The notes below the pieces were generated by a model. That model saw only the letters and a program-made list of their open reading frames with translations, had not been told where the DNA came from and did not search any database. A DNA stretch of 64,000 nt from assembly GCF_020524545.1 (NCBI RefSeq), contig NZ_JAIVLG010000001.1, positions 806,001 to 870,000 of the forward strand, in the 5' to 3' direction. The DNA is from Microbacterium paraoxydans (GTDB lineage: Bacteria; Actinomycetota; Actinomycetes; Actinomycetales; Microbacteriaceae). This document shows positions 60,900 to 64,000 of this stretch, one piece after another. The position numbers were made by a program, and so were the translations under genes. Position 1 is the first letter of the stretch. Each line of letters begins with the position of its first letter.

Positions 60900-61210
60900 G
60901 ATGTTCCTTTCGAGGTGTCGCCGGCGGCGAGGATCGACCGGGCGTAGGTGAGGGTGCGGATGCCGTCCCGGTCGGCGAAGACGTCGCCGGGGAGCATCGC
61001 GACGGGCGCGTGCGCGCTGGCGCGGATGGCGTCGAGCCGGTCGCTCAGGTGTGGGCCGACGAGGACGAGGTCGACGTCGGAGTCCGGCACGGAGCTCTCC
61101 ATCCCCGCCGTCGCTTCCCAGCCGAGACCGGCAGTCGCCGCCGCCTTGCTGAGCCGCTGTGCGACGAACGTGCTCGACGCGCCGGCGCCGCACACCACGA
61201 GGATCCTCAT
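60896..61210 (-). CDS. Orphan PTS IIB protein (lactose/cellobiose type)
   Basis: A 104-residue soluble IIB-like protein. N-terminal MRILVVCGAGASSTFVAQRL has the Cys7 phosphocysteine loop of the lactose/cellobiose family, and DVDLVLVGPHLSDRLDAI is the usual central strand. No matching IIC or IIA of that family is in the window; MtlA already carries its own IIB domain. It could signal to the divergent PRD regulator or serve a IIC elsewhere. First gene of the six-gene mannitol operon, ATG 61210. Confidence 0.82.
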   Translation of the reverse strand: MRILVVCGAGASSTFVAQRLSKAAATAGLGWEATAGMESSVPDSDVDLVLVGPHLSDRLDAIRASAHAPVAMLPGDVFADRDGIRTLTYARSILAAGDTSKGTS

Positions 61211-61250
61211 CGATTCCCACCTTCCTGAGAACAGTCTGTGAACCGGAGGA

Positions 61251-61287
61251 AACCTGCGCCAACAGGTTCCTTTCCGCCCCCGCGGAA
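61251..61287. promoter_or_regulatory. Inverted repeats in the mannitol divergent promoter region
   Basis: AACCTG-CGCCAA-CAGGTT (61251-61268) and TTCCGC-CCCC-GCGGAA (61272-61287) are perfect 6-bp dyads in the 165-bp region between the operon and its regulator gene. Either could be the regulator's operator. Another TTCCGCCCG follows at 61295. Confidence 0.45.
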
Positions 61288-61375
61288 CGGTGCCTTCCGC
61301 CCGAGCACCTCGGCAAGCTGACATCATGGAGACCACGTCGAGACAGTGCGGTCAGCACGCGGGAAGGGAAGGCTC

Positions 61376-63298
61376 ATGTCGCGCCAGCGCCAGGACCAGC
61401 TCCTCGGCGTGCTGCTGCGTCAGGAGAACTGGGCGACGGCGGGAAGCCTCGCCGACCTGCTCGGGGTCACCCCGCGCAGCATCCGCTCCTATGTCGCCGC
61501 TCTGAACGCGCGGACGCCCGGTGCCGGCGTGATCGAGTCGGGCCCGGCGGGCTACCGCGCAGGGCCGGGGGCGCGGGGAGCGCTCCGCCGACGACAGACC
61601 GGGGAATCGGCGCCCCGCGACCGTCTGCATACGCTCGTGCGACGGCTCCTGGATGTGCCATCGGGGATCGACGTGTTCGACACGGCCGACGAGCTGCACG
61701 TCAGCGAGGCCACGCTCGAAGCGGACCTGGTCCGCGTGCGGGGTCTGCTCGACGGCACCGAGCTCGTGCTCGAGCGCGACCGGGAGAACGTGCGTCTCCG
61801 CGGTGACGAGGCCGCGCAGCGCCGACTGCTCAGCCGACTGGCCCACGACGAGATGGACGATGCCTCGTTCCACCCCGAGACCTTCCGTCGCGCCCTCTCG
61901 GGCTCCGCGGTCGCCGCCAGCGCTGTGGGGCCCTTCAAATCCGCGCTGGTCCGGGAACTGGGCGAGCTCGGCTATTACGTGAACGAGCTCGCGATCGCCG
62001 ATGTCCTCCTCCACATCGCCATCGCGGCGGAGCGCGTCGCCGCCGGACACGCGCTCGACTCCTCACCGGCTGGCGCGCGGGAGGAGATCCCGCGTGTCGG
62101 TGCGGTCATCGCCCGCTTGGCGTCCGAGCACTTCTCGGTCGTGCTCGGCGAGGGCGACAGCGGTCACCTCGCCTCCCTCGTGCTGACCCGCATCGTCGCG
62201 CCGGGGGAGGACGCCACCCGCGAGGTCGCGCGCAGCGGCGTGGACCCGACGGTCGAAGCCGCCGTGCGGGCGGAGATCAGCCGGGCGGCCGAGGACTTCC
62301 AGGTGGATCTGGTCGACGAGACGTTCGTGCTCCGACTCGCACTCCACGTGCAGAACCTGCTGCGGCGGGCCGAGGAGAGCGCGCTGACGCGCAACCCGCT
62401 CACCCGCTCGCTCAAGACGACGTATCCGATGATCTTCGAGGTGGCGGTGTCGATCGCGAGCGGACTCCACGATCGTGTCGGGACACCCATCCACGACGAT
62501 GAGATCGCCTACATCGCGATGCACGTGGGCGGGAGGCTGGAGCGCAGCCGCAAGGCCGAGTCGATCCTCACGGCCACGATCGTCTGCCCCGGGTACCACG
62601 AGCTGCACGAGCTGCTCCGTTCGAGTGTCGACCGCTCACTGGGGTCGGCGATCGAGGTCACCACCGTCGTGACCAACGTCGACCCCGACTGGGCGTCGTT
62701 CGGCACCGACCTCGTCCTCAGCACGATCGAGCCGGGTCAGGCGGGTGACCGCTTCGTCAGGATCCAACCGTTCCTGACCGACGCCGACGTCGATCGGATC
62801 CAGCAGGCCGCTGCCCGGGTGCGCCGGGGACGACGGCTCACCCGGCTCCGTGGCGAGCTCGCCCGCTATTTCTCGGCGGAGGCCTACGTGTTCCCGCTCC
62901 CGGATGAGGGGGAGGAGGCGATCATCCGCCGTCTCGGAGGGTTGCTGATGCAGGCGGGGCTCATCGGCGAGGACTACATCGAGAACACGATCGTGCGGGA
63001 GCGGATGTCGTCGACCGCGTTCACGGACGCGCTGGCCGTCCCTCACGCGTTGCAGATGACGGCGACGCGGACGGCCATCGCCATCGGCGTGGCGGACGGG
63101 TCGGCGGCGTGGGGCGAGGGCCGCGTGCAGGTCGTCGCGCTCGCCGCGTTCAGCGAGAGCGACCGCGCGGCGTTCCAGACCGTGTTCGAGCAGCTGGTCG
63201 AGGTGTTCAGCGAACGCGAGAGCGTGCAGCGGATCGTCCGACGGGGGTCGACGTTCGAGGCGTTCCTCGATGAGCTCGTCGCCGTCATCGACGGCTGA
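61376..63298 (+). CDS. mtlR: PRD-containing transcriptional activator of the mannitol operon
   Basis: A 640-residue MtlR/BglG-type regulator: N-terminal helix-turn-helix domains (about 5-155, with WATAGSLADLLGVTPRSIRSYV), PRD1 (about 170-270) and PRD2 (about 280-400, EIAYIAMHVGGRLERS), a IIB-like region (about 400-490), and a C-terminal IIA-like domain with His557 in AVPHAL. PTS proteins phosphorylate the PRD and IIA-like sites and so tune activity. ATG 61376 has GGGAAGGGAAGG upstream. Divergent from the operon it should control. Confidence 0.87.
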   Translation: MSRQRQDQLLGVLLRQENWATAGSLADLLGVTPRSIRSYVAALNARTPGAGVIESGPAGYRAGPGARGALRRRQTGESAPRDRLHTLVRRLLDVPSGIDVFDTADELHVSEATLEADLVRVRGLLDGTELVLERDRENVRLRGDEAAQRRLLSRLAHDEMDDASFHPETFRRALSGSAVAASAVGPFKSALVRELGELGYYVNELAIADVLLHIAIAAERVAAGHALDSSPAGAREEIPRVGAVIARLASEHFSVVLGEGDSGHLASLVLTRIVAPGEDATREVARSGVDPTVEAAVRAEISRAAEDFQVDLVDETFVLRLALHVQNLLRRAEESALTRNPLTRSLKTTYPMIFEVAVSIASGLHDRVGTPIHDDEIAYIAMHVGGRLERSRKAESILTATIVCPGYHELHELLRSSVDRSLGSAIEVTTVVTNVDPDWASFGTDLVLSTIEPGQAGDRFVRIQPFLTDADVDRIQQAAARVRRGRRLTRLRGELARYFSAEAYVFPLPDEGEEAIIRRLGGLLMQAGLIGEDYIENTIVRERMSSTAFTDALAVPHALQMTATRTAIAIGVADGSAAWGEGRVQVVALAAFSESDRAAFQTVFEQLVEVFSERESVQRIVRRGSTFEAFLDELVAVIDG

Positions 63299-63306
63299 CC
63301 CCGCCG

Positions 63307-63570
63307 TCACTCCCGCGGGGCGAGCACCTCGGCGAGCTGGTCCAGGACGTCCTCCGCGCCGTCGGAGGCCGTCGTCTCGAGCACCACGGCATCCCCGGAC
63401 GAGATCCCGAGATCCATCACGGCCAGCACACTGCTCAGGTCGACGGTGGTGCCGTCTTCCGTCCGCAGGGTCACGGGCGCGCCGTGCGACTGCACGAGGC
63501 GCACCAGTTCTGCCACCGGACGGGCGTGCACGCCGTTGTGGGCACTGACGATCAGGCGTCGGACGGGCAT
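63307..63570 (-). CDS. Second HPr-family protein
   Basis: An 87-residue HPr-like protein with His15 in AHNGVHARPVAELV and a Ser region VDLSSVLAVMDLGI. It keeps the phosphorylation site but is clearly divergent from the HPr at 60618. It lies 1 nt after the phosphosugar mutase stop, so the two are cotranscribed. It may be a second PTS carrier or a regulatory variant. Confidence 0.82.
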   Translation of the reverse strand: MPVRRLIVSAHNGVHARPVAELVRLVQSHGAPVTLRTEDGTTVDLSSVLAVMDLGISSGDAVVLETTASDGAEDVLDQLAEVLAPRE

Positions 63571-63571
63571 G

Positions 63572-64000
63572 TCAGGTGCGCTCGTCGAGCAGGGTCCGCA
63601 CTCCGGCCTCGAGCTCTGCGACAGCCGCCCCGGCGGCTTCGGAGGAGTCGGCACGAGCGTCGATGTAGACCTTGAGTTTGGGCTCGGTGCCGCTCGGACG
63701 CACGATCACACGGGAGCCATCGCCGAGACGATACCGCAGCACGTCCCCGGAGGGTGCGCCGGGGGCAGCGTGCATCAGGTCTTCGGCCGAAGTGATCGCA
63801 CGACCGGCGATGCTCGTCGGCGGCAGCGTCCGCAGGGCGAGCATGACGTTGCCGATGACCGCCAGGTCGTCGACGCGCACCGATACCTGCCCGCTGGCGA
63901 AGTGCCCGTAGGTCTCTCCCAGCTCGGCGAGCAGGTCGACGAGCGTCGCTCCGCGGTCTCGGGCCTCGGCGGCGAGTCCGAGAATCGCGACCGCTGCCGA
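63572..64000 (-). CDS. Phosphoglucomutase/phosphomannomutase (C-terminal part)
   Basis: The frame is open to the window edge, so the N-terminus and catalytic Ser lie outside. The visible 142 residues carry the C-terminal phosphate-binding loop VIVRPSGTEPKLKVYID, diagnostic of the alpha-D-phosphohexomutase family. It interconverts hexose 1- and 6-phosphates or deoxyribose/ribose phosphates; the exact substrate is not readable from this end. Confidence 0.87.
   Translation of the reverse strand, partial: SAAVAILGLAAEARDRGATLVDLLAELGETYGHFASGQVSVRVDDLAVIGNVMLALRTLPPTSIAGRAITSAEDLMHAAPGAPSGDVLRYRLGDGSRVIVRPSGTEPKLKVYIDARADSSEAAGAAVAELEAGVRTLLDERT

Noticed and set aside
1..64000. CRISPR array, prophage or insertion sequence
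   Set aside because: No regularly spaced repeats with unique spacers, no transposase, integrase or phage structural gene, and no terminal inverted repeats with target duplication were found.

Overview
The window is a high-GC stretch, dense with genes and free of any recognisable phage, transposase or CRISPR array. It looks like a chromosomal core region of an actinobacterium, most likely of the family Microbacteriaceae (Microbacterium-like). This is inferred from base composition, from a DUF222/HNH gene of the 13E12 type, from the tRNA-Gln / glmU / prs order, from the sdhCDAB layout, and from many promoters whose -10 element lies exactly where the start codon would be the first transcribed base. 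Species cannot be fixed from sequence reading alone.

Layout. 1-2.9 kb: the end of a sugar-binding protein, a DUF222/HNH gene with an SOS-box-like site, and a spermidine-synthase-fold methyltransferase. 3-8.8 kb: an ABC-F protein, then an iron-box-controlled siderophore ABC transporter (binding protein, two permeases, ATPase). 8.8-13.3 kb: a Na+/H+ antiporter and the methionine importer metQNI. 13.3-17.9 kb: an RluA-type pseudouridine synthase, MarR and GNAT on the minus strand, then tRNA-Gln, glmU and prs. 18-21 kb: a flavin-based trans-membrane electron-transfer module (FMN-binding lipoprotein, ApbE, and a fused membrane/flavoreductase protein). 20.9-22.2 kb: a frameshifted AbiEi/DUF559-type nuclease gene bracketed by related hairpins and G/C-tract arrays. 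22.2-26.9 kb: a two-component system divergent from a MacB-type permease/ATPase pair. 27-31.4 kb: an FAD oxidoreductase, gnd, a hydroxyacid dehydrogenase and gluconokinase. 31.4-37.5 kb: a 41-residue membrane protein, rplY, pth, a small membrane protein, trpS, a DUF4166 protein, exonuclease III and a YihY-type membrane protein. 37.6-41.1 kb: succinate dehydrogenase. 41.3-51.7 kb: manC, then a nucleoside uptake (BMP-type ABC transporter) and salvage cluster (cdd, deoA, add) and a PfkB kinase. 51.7-55.6 kb: an exported alpha/beta hydrolase and an SDR / bile-acid-symporter-family / flavin-monooxygenase operon. 55.7-64 kb: a mannitol PTS operon that carries the general PTS proteins (HPr, enzyme I) and an orphan IIB, its divergent PRD activator, a second HPr-like protein and the end of a phosphosugar mutase.

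How the genes work together. The siderophore transporter is under a DtxR/IdeR-like box. The mannitol operon carries phosphate from PEP through EI and HPr to IIA and IICB and delivers mannitol-1-phosphate to MtlD, with the PRD regulator transcribed divergently. The BMP transporter brings in nucleosides that cytidine deaminase, thymidine phosphorylase and adenosine deaminase then degrade.

The items most worth a second look are the flavinylation/electron-transfer operon, the 1-nt tRNA-Gln/glmU junction, the bracketed and frameshifted nuclease locus, the 11-bp phased repeats in the two-component intergenic region, the orphan IIB and duplicated HPr, and the set of leaderless promoters.
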